Notes: generated from the letters alone by a model not told the origin. A stretch of 64,000 nucleotides of DNA from an uncultured Bartonella sp. (GCA_946478665.1 CAMLCZ010000005.1:138281-202280), one strand, 5' to 3'. Counted from the stretch's first letter, positions 1 to 8,739 are shown. Program-made: numbers and translations.

Positions 1-240
1 TCTTCTAAAGAAACATGATCTGTCAACATCTATGTCATGTAAAATATAAGGTACGCGTCTCCATATATTGAATGCCCGACACGCACCAAAAATTTAAAGT
101 CAGCTTGATTAAAACTAGTCCATAAATAGCTAATGACATGATGACATCAACACTTAAACCAACAACTTTCAATTAAATGCGACAAAACATTGTAACTTGG
201 CTATTTAGCAAAGTCCTCATTGAGGTTTATATAGCTAACC

Positions 241-660
241 CTACTTAATACCTGCAGCAGCGGCTTTCTTGATACCTTCCACCACACGTTTACTTTGTTC
301 TGACGTTCTTACTTTAAACCTAACCAAGTCACTATAACGAAGACGAAAAAATTCTACATCTAAGCCAGCATGTCGTCCATACATAAGCTTGCCTGTCGAA
401 CCTTTCTCTTTATTGACGTTTGAAGCAGGATAAGGCTTCTTTTCAACGCCACTCACATAAGCGGCAACTTTCATTGGACACCATATATTTACTTGTGTTG
501 AGAGGTTTTTTTCAAAAGCAAAACATAGTCTAGAACCCTTAATGGCATATCGATTAAGTTTATCAGGTTGATGCCCTACGGAATGCTCCACAGCAAATGT
601 GTCAAATAAATCTAATAATTCTTTTATTAATTTTTCTATCTCTGGATTAACTGTAGCCAT
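241..660 (-). CDS. Hypothetical protein, 139 aa
   Basis: I do not recognise this protein. It is small and basic at the C-terminus (ends KKAAAAGIK), has no visible signal peptide or membrane segment, and carries a central lysine-rich stretch (KKPYPASNVNKEKGSTGK) followed by an aromatic region ending DLVRFKVRTSEQSKR, so it looks like a folded soluble domain. The start is supported by a good ribosome-binding site on the minus strand (TAAGGTGA, about 6 bases before ATG). It lies next to the remnant of a DUF4268 gene, a family often found near restriction functions, so this could be the edge of a decayed defence or accessory patch; that is inference. The ORF at 599-817 on + overlaps its N-terminus and is probably a shadow. 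Confidence 0.7.
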   Translation of the reverse strand: MATVNPEIEKLIKELLDLFDTFAVEHSVGHQPDKLNRYAIKGSRLCFAFEKNLSTQVNIWCPMKVAAYVSGVEKKPYPASNVNKEKGSTGKLMYGRHAGLDVEFFRLRYSDLVRFKVRTSEQSKRVVEGIKKAAAAGIK

Positions 661-744
661 AATATATCACCTTAAAATGAAAAATTATTACGTGTATGAT
701 ATGTTATTCAGTAATTTTCAAAAGGATAATATAGATTATCAAGG

Positions 745-1150
745 TTACATTAGGTCGGTATCTTCCTCATTCATATCCAAATCTTTAAGATTACGAATTC
801 TATTACGAAAAGCATGATAAAATGCTTTGATATATTGGATCAACCAATCTTGATATTCATTCCAACGTGCACGATCCATAGGATCTACATCGTGCTAATA
901 TAGGATTATGCGTGTAGCATTTTTCGTTGGCAATTCCTTCCATATAAGCTCATAACCAATCTCTGCTTCAATTTCACCTTTCTGCGCATAAAGTTGATTG
1001 TAAAAATGTTTGGAGTTTTGGTGTTTGATATAAAGTTCAACACCAATGCATTTATCTCGCGCATTATGCATGCCGGTTTAAATGTAAACCAGAACGTCCG
1101 ATACCGGATACAGCCCAATGTTGCCGCATAGGTTTTTGCAGATAAAAAAT
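745..1150 (-). pseudogene. DUF4268-family protein, C-terminal remnant (frameshift plus in-frame stop)
   Basis: Reading the minus strand in its own frames, rather than the track ORF 906-1118, gives LQKPMRQHWAVSGIGRSG and then, after a frame change near 1060-1078, DKCIGVELYIKHQNSKHFYN, IEAEIGYELIWKELPTKNAT, an in-frame TAG at 895-897, and finally DPMDRARWNEYQDWL to a TAA at 745-747. The order GRSG-x-HL, IGVELYI, IEAEIG, W-ELP-KxA, DR-xx-W matches the DUF4268 family as known from memory; such domains occur alone or with nuclease domains. One frameshift and one nonsense codon make it a pseudogene. The missing N-terminal part was not found upstream, where the sequence is very AT-rich. Function of the intact gene is not known to me. 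Confidence 0.72.
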
Positions 1151-1268
1151 ATGAAATTGTTTTATGAGAATTATTGGAGATATTTTTCTATTTTTTTCAA
1201 TTCTTATTATAAAATTTGATATGTCGAAAAATTATAAGTAGTTCCTTTTATAAAAATCAATAATCTAG

Positions 1269-1285
1269 TTTATAATAATTCTAAT
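1269..1285. promoter_or_regulatory. Candidate Irr (ICE) operator upstream of the siderophore receptor
   Basis: TTTATAATAATTCTAAT matches the rhizobial iron control element TTTAGAA-N3-TTCTAAA at 12 of 14 defined positions. It overlaps a TATAAT hexamer at 1271-1276 and lies about 190 bases upstream of the receptor start. Irr regulates iron-uptake and haem genes in Rhizobiales, so the position fits. The AT-rich background makes chance matches possible. Confidence 0.5.
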
Positions 1286-1298
1286 AAATGTCATTTAT
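1284..1298. promoter_or_regulatory. 15-bp perfect inverted repeat
   Basis: ATAAATG-T-CATTTAT is a perfect 7-bp dyad with a one-base spacer. It abuts the Irr-like site and sits between the putative -10 and the receptor gene. It could be a second operator (Fur-family sites are AT-rich dyads) or part of a composite iron operator. The binding protein cannot be named from sequence. Confidence 0.35.
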
Positions 1299-1473
1299 GA
1301 TAACTTTTAGTGTCACTGGTCTTCGCTACATTATAACAACTCTAATATTAACCACGAAATTATGTATAAATTTACATTTTTTTTAGGATTCACCAGATTC
1401 ACAGTTGACGTTTGAAATAAAAACTGATTGTTTTCCTCAAGTTTTATTGTGACCACGAATGAGGGGATATGTG

Positions 1474-3591
1474 ATGCCGCGAAGATTAAACCATACATCG
1501 GCTTTTCTTCAGTCATACAAAAAAGCGTTATTGACTGGAGTTGTTAGTATTTCTTTGACAGCCCTGTCAGCGGGGCAATCTTTTGCTGAGGAAGAAAATA
1601 AAAGTGATACGAACACGGTGTTGAAACCGGTTATCGTTAGCGGTGAAAAAATCAGTCGTTCTTTGCAAAGAACTGCAGGGTCTGTTACCGTTATTAGTGC
1701 TGAAGATTTGGCAAATAAGCCAACAGCATCGACCATTGTAGATGCCTTACAAGGCACACCAAATGTTTTATACACCAATACAACGGATGCGCCAATTATA
1801 CGTGGTGTTGATACCAAGGGTCCTCTCGTTAAAGGTAATGCATTTGTAGCAAATCCAGTACCGCGCGCAACCATGAGTATGGATGGACGCTATCTCACAG
1901 CGAGTGAGTTGGGATTGGGATCTGCAACGGTATGGGATGTGAAATCCATCGAAGTATTCCGTGGCCCACAAACAACCACACAGGGTGCAAATGCTATTGC
2001 TGGCGCTGTGGTTATCAATACCAATGACCCGACATTTACGCCTGAGGTTATCGGTCAAGTTATGTATGGTAGCCGCAATTCCAAGCGCACATCATTTGTT
2101 GCCAACGGCCCTCTTTCAGATCAATTGGCAGCACGTGTTGCTATTGATTATAGCGGTCGGGACACATTCATAAAATATGACAATCCTAATTTCATGGATT
2201 ATGGTATGAACCATGATCCTGACAATTTGACAGGTCGGGTCAAGTTTTTACTACAACCAGACGCTATTCCCGGCTTGGAAGCAAAACTTACACTTTCGCA
2301 TCTTGATGTAAAAAGACCAGCGTTTGAAGCTGCTTCAAAGCCATATGATGATTTTAAAGACAGAAGCCCAAGCACAGACAATAGTGAAACGAAAACAGAT
2401 TCTGGTATTTTCGATTTAAGCTATGATTTGGGAAACAACATAAAGCTTACCAACCAATTTCAATATTCCGAAGGAAAATATGATTATAACTTTGGTAAGT
2501 CATTTAACGGTACCGCTTCAAAAAATTACAGCAACATTTCCAACGAATCCCGTGTAAACTTTGGTGATGAGGAATCAACCTGGAGTGGTGTTGCTGGACT
2601 ATACTATTCCTACAATAAATCGAATAATGACTTGCACCACGACTTTGCATCAACAGACTTTCTTGTAAATCAAAGAAGTGTAGGAGTATTTTCCGAAGTC
2701 ACCTATCGCTTTGCTGAAAGATGGGCATTGACCGGTGGACTACGTTATCAATATGATAAAATGGGTCATGATGGTGACGCAAGCTATGTACCAGGTGTTC
2801 ATTACACCTATGATGAGAGCTTTGATGACGTTCTTCCAAAAATTTCATTATCATATGATTTGACAGATGACGTGACCGTTGGTGTCTTGGCCAGCAAAGG
2901 TTATTTGCCGGGCGGTACGGGCCTAAACTTCTCAGGAAAACGCTACTACACATTTGATAAAGAAACAGCGTGGAATTATGAGTTGTTCTCACGTGCGAAC
3001 GTGCTTGATACACGTATGTCTATTACCACGAACATTTTCTATACCAAATATAGCGATGCACAAAGATCAGTTACCGATTACCTCAATGGACGTCCTTTTG
3101 GTTCTATCATTGTCAACAGTGACGAAGCTGAAAGCTACGGTGCAGAGTTAGGACTAGAATATCAGGTTCTTGATAATGTAGGTTTGCGTGGCGGTTTGGG
3201 ATTATTGCATACTGAAACAAGTAGCTTTGGCGATTATCGCGGCGAAGTGTTTAATGGCAAGAAATTTGCCAAGGCACCAGGTTATATGTTTAATGTTGGT
3301 GCAGATTGGAACATCACATCACAATTCAAATTATCCGGTGATGTCCGTCATACAGACGATTACTTCTCCACTGATGATAATGATCCGGCATTGCGTGTTG
3401 GTGCTTTCACGGTTGCTAATATGCATCTATCATATAATCCGACAGAAAACTTTGAAATATTCGCATATGCCAATAACATCTTTGATGAACGCGTTCCTGT
3501 TGAAAAATACAGTGACCGTGCAACAGGTGGTATACAGGCCTATATGCTGCAACCACGTGAATTTGGTGTTGGTATGAAAGCCAAGTTCTAA
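1474..3591 (+). CDS. TonB-dependent siderophore receptor
   Basis: Outer-membrane gated beta-barrel that imports a ferric siderophore using TonB energy. The start chosen is ATG 1474 rather than 1459, because GAGGGG at 1461-1466 is a ribosome-binding site seven bases before it; this gives 705 aa. A cleavable signal peptide ends near GQSFAEE. The plug domain follows at about residues 45-170 (VIVSGEKISR, IRGVDTKG, IEVFRGPQTTTQGANAIAGA, VINTNDPTFTP). The rest is beta-barrel, ending in the usual aromatic residue (GMKAKF). The plug motifs recall, from memory, catecholate receptors of the vibriobactin receptor (ViuA) type, but the ligand is not established. It is transcribed alone, away from the inner-membrane importer (4125-8050) that probably accepts the same ligand, and ends at a strong terminator. 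Irr-like control is suggested upstream. Confidence 0.93.
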   Translation: MPRRLNHTSAFLQSYKKALLTGVVSISLTALSAGQSFAEEENKSDTNTVLKPVIVSGEKISRSLQRTAGSVTVISAEDLANKPTASTIVDALQGTPNVLYTNTTDAPIIRGVDTKGPLVKGNAFVANPVPRATMSMDGRYLTASELGLGSATVWDVKSIEVFRGPQTTTQGANAIAGAVVINTNDPTFTPEVIGQVMYGSRNSKRTSFVANGPLSDQLAARVAIDYSGRDTFIKYDNPNFMDYGMNHDPDNLTGRVKFLLQPDAIPGLEAKLTLSHLDVKRPAFEAASKPYDDFKDRSPSTDNSETKTDSGIFDLSYDLGNNIKLTNQFQYSEGKYDYNFGKSFNGTASKNYSNISNESRVNFGDEESTWSGVAGLYYSYNKSNNDLHHDFASTDFLVNQRSVGVFSEVTYRFAERWALTGGLRYQYDKMGHDGDASYVPGVHYTYDESFDDVLPKISLSYDLTDDVTVGVLASKGYLPGGTGLNFSGKRYYTFDKETAWNYELFSRANVLDTRMSITTNIFYTKYSDAQRSVTDYLNGRPFGSIIVNSDEAESYGAELGLEYQVLDNVGLRGGLGLLHTETSSFGDYRGEVFNGKKFAKAPGYMFNVGADWNITSQFKLSGDVRHTDDYFSTDDNDPALRVGAFTVANMHLSYNPTENFEIFAYANNIFDERVPVEKYSDRATGGIQAYMLQPREFGVGMKAKF

Positions 3592-3621
3592 TAAGCAAAT
3601 ATATAAAGAATTCATTCTCTG

Positions 3622-3663
3622 AGGCGATCACGTTATATAAATGTGATCGCCTTTTATTTTTAA
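3622..3663 (+). terminator. Rho-independent terminator of the receptor gene
   Basis: A perfect 10-bp stem, AGGCGATCAC (3622-3631) and GTGATCGCCT (3643-3652), with an 11-base loop is followed by TTTATTTTTA. It begins about 30 bases after the receptor stop. Confidence 0.9.
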
Positions 3664-3977
3664 GCTAATGCTCTCGAAGTTTTTCGCTGATGACTAACTG
3701 ACTGTCAGTCTGACTCTATAGCCGATTGAATTATACTGCCTATAAGTCTCAGCTACTATCTTAAGCATTATGTGTTTTAAGGATTACAAAAACAAATACA
3801 CAGGCATGCATTGGGCAATCATTCGCGTTCATCGACTTTAACCCAACTTTCGTCAACTTTCATTGCCACTCATAGACGTACATCGGCTTCCACAGGCGAT
3901 CATGAGCAATCTTGGGTGATCTTGGGTGATCGTTCTCTCTAACGGCACGGCAATCATAGGCTTTCATTTCCTCAAGC
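3664..3977. other. Noncoding gap between two terminators
   Basis: No credible gene is visible here. It holds a short dyad (ACTGAC-T-GTCAGT near 3707) and a tandem duplication of TTGGGTGATC near 3915-3935. It looks like a spacer between two independent transcription units. Confidence 0.5.
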
Positions 3978-4014
3978 GAAAAAATAAAAAGCGGTGAAAC
4001 TATGTTCACCGCTT
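3978..4014 (-). terminator. Rho-independent terminator of the siderophore ABC operon
   Basis: On the minus strand a perfect 10-bp stem (AAGCGGTGAA / TTCACCGCTT, 3989-3998 and 4005-4014, six-base loop) runs into TTTATTTTTTC. It lies about 110 bases past the stop of the binding-protein gene. Confidence 0.88.
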
Positions 4015-4124
4015 AAAAGGTCGAGATAAAATATTAGGCCACTCTTTCTATTGTTATTTCACCTCTGACAATTCACCGTCAATTCAGCCGATTAATCATC
4101 AGAGGATATATTTTCCAATAGAAA

Positions 4125-5105
4125 TTATTTTGCCTGCTTTGCCCAATCATTCAAGGCATCTAACATATATTCGGCACTGGCAAATGAAGGTGTTAACACT
4201 TGAGCGGCATCAACAAAAACGACACGATTTTCTTTTGCCGGTTGCATATATTGTTGCCAACCAGGAACAACCTTATCCAATGCGGCACGCGCAGCATCTG
4301 CACCGCGATCTTTATTGCCCCAGCCATTTACCACGACTAAAACATCTGGATTAACGGTACCGAAACTTTCTGCATTGAATTGCAACAGAAGTTTTTGAGC
4401 ATCATTATCTTTCGCGTTATCGGCACCAAATTGGTATCTCTTGTAACCGACATCGTCTAGCGCCTGCGTTACACCGGTACTCGCACCAATGACATTGAGT
4501 TTATCTGAAACCATAACAGCAAGATATGTTTTTTTAGACGTATCGTCTTTTAGCAGTGTCTTTGTTTCCTCAACACGCTTGTTATAAGTATCTTTTAACT
4601 GTTGAAAAGCCGTTTCATGGCCAGTCAGCTTAGCCAGATCCTGCTCTATGCTGAAATCATGATTTGAGGTATCGAGAAACTTCATCAAATAGACAGGTGC
4701 AACTGTCGAAAGTTGATCTGCCTTATCAATGTCAAATTCAATACCAATGATAATATCAGGCTTTAAAGCGTGGAGTTTTTCGAGATCTGTTTGAGCACCA
4801 AGCCCGATTCCCTTAGGTTTTTGGTGTCCTGGTCCTAAAACGGTATCAACAAAATCCGCACCCAGTTGATAAGTGCCATCATCTGCTCTGCCATAACTAC
4901 CGACAGGCTGTACACCAAGTTCCATTAATGGAATGCCTACAGCCGGCTCACTCATTACAACAATACGCTTAAGTTCATCTGGAATAGTTATGTGACGCCC
5001 CATCGAATCGACGACTTCCCGACTTTCGGCGGTTGATATCGATACAGATAGGATAAATGTCATGAGTATAAATATAAAACGCATGAGATCCCTTTCTATT
5101 TTCAT
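4125..5105 (-). CDS. Periplasmic ferric-siderophore-binding protein (FecB/FepB type)
   Basis: Captures the ferric siderophore in the periplasm and delivers it to the FecCD-type permeases encoded upstream. ATG 5105 (MKIERDLMRF) is preferred to the track start 5138, because AGGGGAA lies seven bases upstream; this gives 326 aa, normal for the family. A signal peptide is seen (FIFILMTFILSVSIS). The mature protein has the class III two-lobed fold signature, with REVVDSMGRHITIP near the N-terminus and LEKLHALKPDIIIG at the end of the first lobe. It is the last gene of the operon ATPase-permease-permease-binding protein, 40-odd bases after the preceding permease, and a terminator follows. The ligand cannot be named from sequence alone. 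Confidence 0.9.
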   Translation of the reverse strand: MKIERDLMRFIFILMTFILSVSISTAESREVVDSMGRHITIPDELKRIVVMSEPAVGIPLMELGVQPVGSYGRADDGTYQLGADFVDTVLGPGHQKPKGIGLGAQTDLEKLHALKPDIIIGIEFDIDKADQLSTVAPVYLMKFLDTSNHDFSIEQDLAKLTGHETAFQQLKDTYNKRVEETKTLLKDDTSKKTYLAVMVSDKLNVIGASTGVTQALDDVGYKRYQFGADNAKDNDAQKLLLQFNAESFGTVNPDVLVVVNGWGNKDRGADAARAALDKVVPGWQQYMQPAKENRVVFVDAAQVLTPSFASAEYMLDALNDWAKQAK

Positions 5106-5178
5106 GATGTATTCCCCTAGCCTTAAGGCTCTCATCATTACGGATAAGCGATAATGATCGACGCATTTAACGCTGAAT

Positions 5179-6243
5179 TCAATCAGAAGCGCGATAACGT
5201 AATGTTCTAAGTCTTAGAGCAAAAATAAATAACGGTACCCCCAAAAGGGTAAAACTTAAGCCCAGCGGCAAACCTTGTGAACCAAATCCAACTTTGGTGA
5301 CAATATCAGCAAGGATAACAACATTACCGCCAATCAGGGCAGAAAGGAAAAGGCGAGCACAGCCGGTAGCTGATGACAAGAAGGACGCGAGCTGTGGTGC
5401 CAAGATACTTAAAAACATGATCGGCCCTACCGCTGTGACTGATGATGCGCTTAAGAATACGGAAAAGAACATCAGAGCAGGCCGTGAATATTTTACGGAT
5501 TCTCCCAATGCCATTGCAATTTCATTGCCCAATTCATATCGCTGCAAAGACCGCCCAGACATGAATATTCCAATAACACTGATGAGAAACAATGGCGCAA
5601 AAGCCGCTATTGCCTCCCAATTGGCATTAAACAGCGTGCCGGCAAGCCATGTCGAAAGATTAAAGGAAAGGTCGGGTGGTAAATATAAAATGAGAAACGA
5701 ATTGATCGATGCAAGCACAGTTGCCAAAGCAACACCCATCAATAAAATGGCAAGACCACTCGATTTTTCGTTGCCAACCAGCCAAATGAGCAAAAATGCA
5801 ACCACAAGCCCACCAGCAATAGCGCATATAACAATTAAGACCTTTGGCGCTGCCGGAACAAAAGCGAGCAATAAAATAATGCTCGTCATTGCCCCGTGAT
5901 TTATTCCAAATAATCCCGGGTCAGCCAATGGATTACGTGCAATTGGTTGCAATATAGCCCCCGCCAATGCCAAACACCAACCAACCAAAAAGCCTAATAT
6001 AATGTGGGGCAGCCGCACCATAACAATTGCATATGTTTTTTCATCACTTAATTGCAGACCACAGATAATATGCCAAAAATCGACAAAACTAGCGTTGGCA
6101 ACACCGACATTCAAAGAAATGAATGCTAATAAAAAAGCTATGAGAATGAGGCAGATACCAATATAGATATCCACCACGCGCATACTGAAACCATTGGAAA
6201 AACAGATAATCGCTTTTCCATCTGTTGCTTTATCTCTCTTCAT
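5179..6243 (-). CDS. FecCD-family siderophore ABC permease (second subunit)
   Basis: Integral-membrane half of a ferric-siderophore ABC importer; it pairs with the permease encoded just upstream. At 354 aa it is usual for the family and has about ten hydrophobic segments. Family motifs include PLADPGLFGINHGA, close to the FecCD consensus NPLA-P-LG-GA, and GPIMFLSILAPQLASFL in the C-terminal half. Its ATG overlaps the TGA of the upstream gene in an ATGA arrangement, implying translational coupling. The N-terminus has about 20 residues before the first membrane segment; an internal ATG (MRVVDIYIG) is an alternative start. Confidence 0.92.
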   Translation of the reverse strand: MKRDKATDGKAIICFSNGFSMRVVDIYIGICLILIAFLLAFISLNVGVANASFVDFWHIICGLQLSDEKTYAIVMVRLPHIILGFLVGWCLALAGAILQPIARNPLADPGLFGINHGAMTSIILLLAFVPAAPKVLIVICAIAGGLVVAFLLIWLVGNEKSSGLAILLMGVALATVLASINSFLILYLPPDLSFNLSTWLAGTLFNANWEAIAAFAPLFLISVIGIFMSGRSLQRYELGNEIAMALGESVKYSRPALMFFSVFLSASSVTAVGPIMFLSILAPQLASFLSSATGCARLFLSALIGGNVVILADIVTKVGFGSQGLPLGLSFTLLGVPLFIFALRLRTLRYRASD

Positions 6244-7250
6244 GATAACCGCGTAACAGATGAAGAAATATAGAATTTTCTAATCATAAAAATAAACACA
6301 AGTCCCCCCATAAGATCCAGTAATACGCCAGTATTGATGACATAAGGCTGGAATGCGACACGCGCGCAAAGGTCTGCAAGCGCGCAAACTGAAGCGCCAA
6401 CCAAAGCGCTTGCCGTCAAGCCAACTGCAAAATTCTGCCCGACCAATGGTCTTACCATATGCGGCACAACCAAACCGACAAAACTAATAGGACCACAAAT
6501 TGCTACAGCAGAACTCGACGCAACAATTGCTGTTGCCATGGCAATGCGTGAAACCCATATTGCATTAACGCCCATAGAAGTGGCTTTTTCCTTGCCCAAA
6601 AGTCCTAATGTCAATGGTTTGGACAAGCTGAGAAGAATAACAAATGCCACACCACCCAACCAACAAAACTTGTAGAAACGGTCAATATAGACGTGATTGA
6701 TATTACCAGCTATCCAAGCCAGAAAATCTGTACGCTGCGACGGATTGGCCAAAAGAATTGCATTAGCTCCACCGAGATAAAGCATTGTAATCAAGGTTCC
6801 CGCTAAGATCAGCAACAAACCGCGCGGAGCACCGTTGAGGCCGGCAAGCCGAGCAACAAAAAGGCAGGAAAGAAAGCCAAATATACCGCCTAAAAGTGCC
6901 AATATTCCTTGTGCAGCAAGAGAAAAATTGAACAGAATGGCACCGCCAACCACAAATAATGTTGCCCCTGCATTTACCCCCAATGTTGAAGAAGATGATA
7001 GAGGATTTTGTATCAGCCCTTGAAAAACAAGACCCGAATACGCCATGACAGCCCCAACATAAAGGGCGATAAGAACGCGCGGAAAACGTTGATATAAAAT
7101 TGTTGCCTGCTCGAAATCGTGGGCTGTCATGCCAGCAAATGTCGCGTAAACTTTTGCCGGCGAAGAAATCCCGTTACCAAGCATAACACTTAAAGCAAAA
7201 ATAATAATAACGGATAAGGTTGCTAATATAAAAAAAAGCTTTTTCAACAT
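6240..7250 (-). CDS. FecCD-family siderophore ABC permease (first subunit)
   Basis: The other permease half of the ferric-siderophore importer, 336 aa and highly hydrophobic. Characteristic segments are RFPRVLIALYVGAVMAYSGL, FQGLIQNPLSSSSTLGVNAG (the FecCD NPL-P-LG region) and CGPISFVGLVVPHMVRPLVG (the cytoplasmic loop that contacts the ATPase). The ATG at 7250 lies inside the end of the ATPase gene, a seven-base overlap, so the three membrane-complex genes are translationally coupled. Order and overlaps match typical fep/fec/viu operons. Confidence 0.93.
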   Translation of the reverse strand: MLKKLFFILATLSVIIIFALSVMLGNGISSPAKVYATFAGMTAHDFEQATILYQRFPRVLIALYVGAVMAYSGLVFQGLIQNPLSSSSTLGVNAGATLFVVGGAILFNFSLAAQGILALLGGIFGFLSCLFVARLAGLNGAPRGLLLILAGTLITMLYLGGANAILLANPSQRTDFLAWIAGNINHVYIDRFYKFCWLGGVAFVILLSLSKPLTLGLLGKEKATSMGVNAIWVSRIAMATAIVASSSAVAICGPISFVGLVVPHMVRPLVGQNFAVGLTASALVGASVCALADLCARVAFQPYVINTGVLLDLMGGLVFIFMIRKFYISSSVTRLS

Positions 7251-8050
7251 TCAGCTCCCATATCATTTTTTGTTGGAAGCATGGTTGGAAATGGTAAACA
7301 GACCTTACGGCCATTATGATCGAATATATCGGTTGGAATATCGAATACCTGCTTGATATGTTCGGGTGTCATTGTTTCTTCTACAGAACCTGCTGTGATG
7401 ACTCGTCCCTCTTTCATCATCACAACGTCATCAGCAAAGATCGTGGTGAGGTTAATGTCGTGCAGAACGGTTACAATTGTTTTTCCGTGTTGTAACGACA
7501 AATTACGCACCAGTTCCAAAACCGTGTATTGGTATTTTATATCCAGATGATTAACCGGCTCATCTAGCAAAATAATATCTGTGTCCTGAGCCAATACCAT
7601 GGCAACCCAAGCACGCTGGCGTTGCCCACCCGATAACGAGTTGACCTGTGCAGAGGCAAAATCGGAAAGCCCAACAATTTCAAGCGCGTTGCGAAAGAGC
7701 TCCCGATCACGTTCTGATGGCCCACCAAACAAAGGGTTGCGGGCATAGCCTGCCAATTCGACAAGCTCACCTAAAGTCATATAATCTGGACAGCGTGACT
7801 CCTGCGGTAAATAGGCAATTTTTTTGGCCAGTTCTTTTCGACTAAATCCATCAATGGGGCGATTTTCCAGCAGAATATTACCAGCACTATGCGGAACAAA
7901 CCCCATAACGGTTTTCAACAGAGTAGACTTTCCACAACCGTTGGGACCTACCAACGCAGTGAACCGGCCAGCGGCAATGTTTACAGAAAGATCGTGCAAA
8001 ATCTTCTTTTTACCATAGCTCGCAGTAATATTCTGTATACAGAGTGCCAA
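7244..8050 (-). CDS. Siderophore ABC transporter ATP-binding protein
   Basis: Cytoplasmic ATPase that powers the two FecCD permeases. The 268 aa contain Walker A GPNGCGKST, the Q-loop AYLPQE, signature LSGGQRQRAWVAM, Walker B IILLDEPVNHLD and the switch His in VTVLHDINL, all intact. Initiation is probably at TTG 8050, because AAGGAT lies seven bases upstream and no ATG fits the family N-terminus (ALCIQNITASYGKKKIL). It is the first gene of the operon; a good minus-strand promoter lies about 50 bases upstream. Confidence 0.93.
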   Translation of the reverse strand: MALCIQNITASYGKKKILHDLSVNIAAGRFTALVGPNGCGKSTLLKTVMGFVPHSAGNILLENRPIDGFSRKELAKKIAYLPQESRCPDYMTLGELVELAGYARNPLFGGPSERDRELFRNALEIVGLSDFASAQVNSLSGGQRQRAWVAMVLAQDTDIILLDEPVNHLDIKYQYTVLELVRNLSLQHGKTIVTVLHDINLTTIFADDVVMMKEGRVITAGSVEETMTPEHIKQVFDIPTDIFDHNGRKVCLPFPTMLPTKNDMGAEC

Positions 8051-8098
8051 CCGCGCAATCCTTAAACTATATAAAATTTATCAAGTTTTCTATTTTGG

Positions 8099-8127
8099 GT
8101 ATTACATTTGATAAACTAAAACGTCAA
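8099..8127 (-). promoter_or_regulatory. Promoter of the siderophore ABC operon
   Basis: On the minus strand, TTGACG (8127-8122), a 17-base spacer and TAATAC (8104-8099) form a sigma70-like promoter. It lies about 50 bases upstream of the TTG start of the ATPase gene. Confidence 0.6.
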
Positions 8128-8185
8128 GTATACATAAATTTTACCGCGCCAGTATTAGAACCGCTATAATATATTTTTTATAAAT

Positions 8186-8202
8186 ATTAGAATTATTATA
8201 AT
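8186..8202. promoter_or_regulatory. Second Irr-like (ICE) site, siderophore ABC operon
   Basis: ATTAGAATTATTATAAT matches TTTAGAA-N3-TTCTAAA at 11 of 14 defined positions. It is about 60 bases upstream of the -35 of the importer promoter. With the site near 1269 it would place both halves of the uptake system under one iron regulator. It is weaker than the first site. Confidence 0.35.
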
Positions 8203-8710
8203 TATAAATAATACCTATAGGTACTCTTTTTGTTATTATCGTGTCTATAATTTGGAGTGAACTTGGGTAAGCCATGGTAAGCCGCGTCAAAAAATAATCA
8301 TGACAATGATGCTATATCAGTTTTGAATTCTGACAGGGCTTTACAGGTTGGAGAGTTATGCTTTTGCGCAATAAATATTAATAAAGCATACTAAGACAGA
8401 TAGATCCATATGAAGTTTCGCAATTTCAATTATTACAGAGATTGGTCATGTCGCACTGGAGTAACCCAGCTATTTTTAAGAGAACAATTAAAATAAAGAA
8501 GGCAATTAGAATATTGTGATGTTAACTGGCCACCAAAAGTGATGATTAACGCTTTTGGGTGTTGAACTTAATGGGACGTAACGTTCAACTTATTGGTTTT
8601 TGAGGGTGAATTTGTTGGGTTTTGGGTTACAGATAAATTAACTTTAGCGATAAGTTAGCCAAATCAACGCTGTCACCTATTTGTGAAAACAAAAATAATC
8701 AGAAAAATGG
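8203..8710. other. Noncoding region between the siderophore and ETF operons
   Basis: No credible coding region is visible. A hairpin (CCAAAAG near 8532 with CTTTTGG near 8551) has no T-run after it. The rest is AT-rich spacer, with G/T-rich sequence near 8595-8630. I see no tRNA or riboswitch. Confidence 0.5.
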
Positions 8711-8739
8711 TTGGATTGAAACGTTTCACCTTCTATACA
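8711..8739 (+). promoter_or_regulatory. etf promoter with a 12-bp palindromic operator in the spacer
   Basis: TTGGAT (8711-8716), 17 bases, then TATACA (8734-8739) form a sigma70-like promoter about 73 bases upstream of etfB. The spacer begins with TGAAACGTTTCA (8717-8728), a perfect 12-bp palindrome with a central CG, the form of LacI/GalR-family operators. A bound repressor would block RNA polymerase. The regulator is not identified. Confidence 0.5.

Noticed and set aside
1-240. Integration or mobile-element end at the left edge
   Set aside because: A short dyad (CCTCA-T-TGAGG near 217) is present but there are no inverted-repeat ends, integrase or tRNA fragment.
599-817. 72-aa plus-strand ORF
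   Set aside because: It overlaps the supported gene 241-660 antisense and the DUF4268 remnant, and has no recognisable domain.
906-1118. 70-aa minus-strand ORF from the track
   Set aside because: It is the wrong frame of the DUF4268 remnant; the meaningful protein signal lies in the neighbouring frames.
5294-5899. 201-aa plus-strand ORF antisense to the FecCD permease
   Set aside because: Typical reverse-strand shadow of a membrane-protein gene; the sense gene has full family motifs.
8203-8710. Small gene or sRNA in the siderophore-etf gap
   Set aside because: No ORF with a ribosome-binding site and no convincing promoter-terminator pair; one hairpin alone is insufficient.
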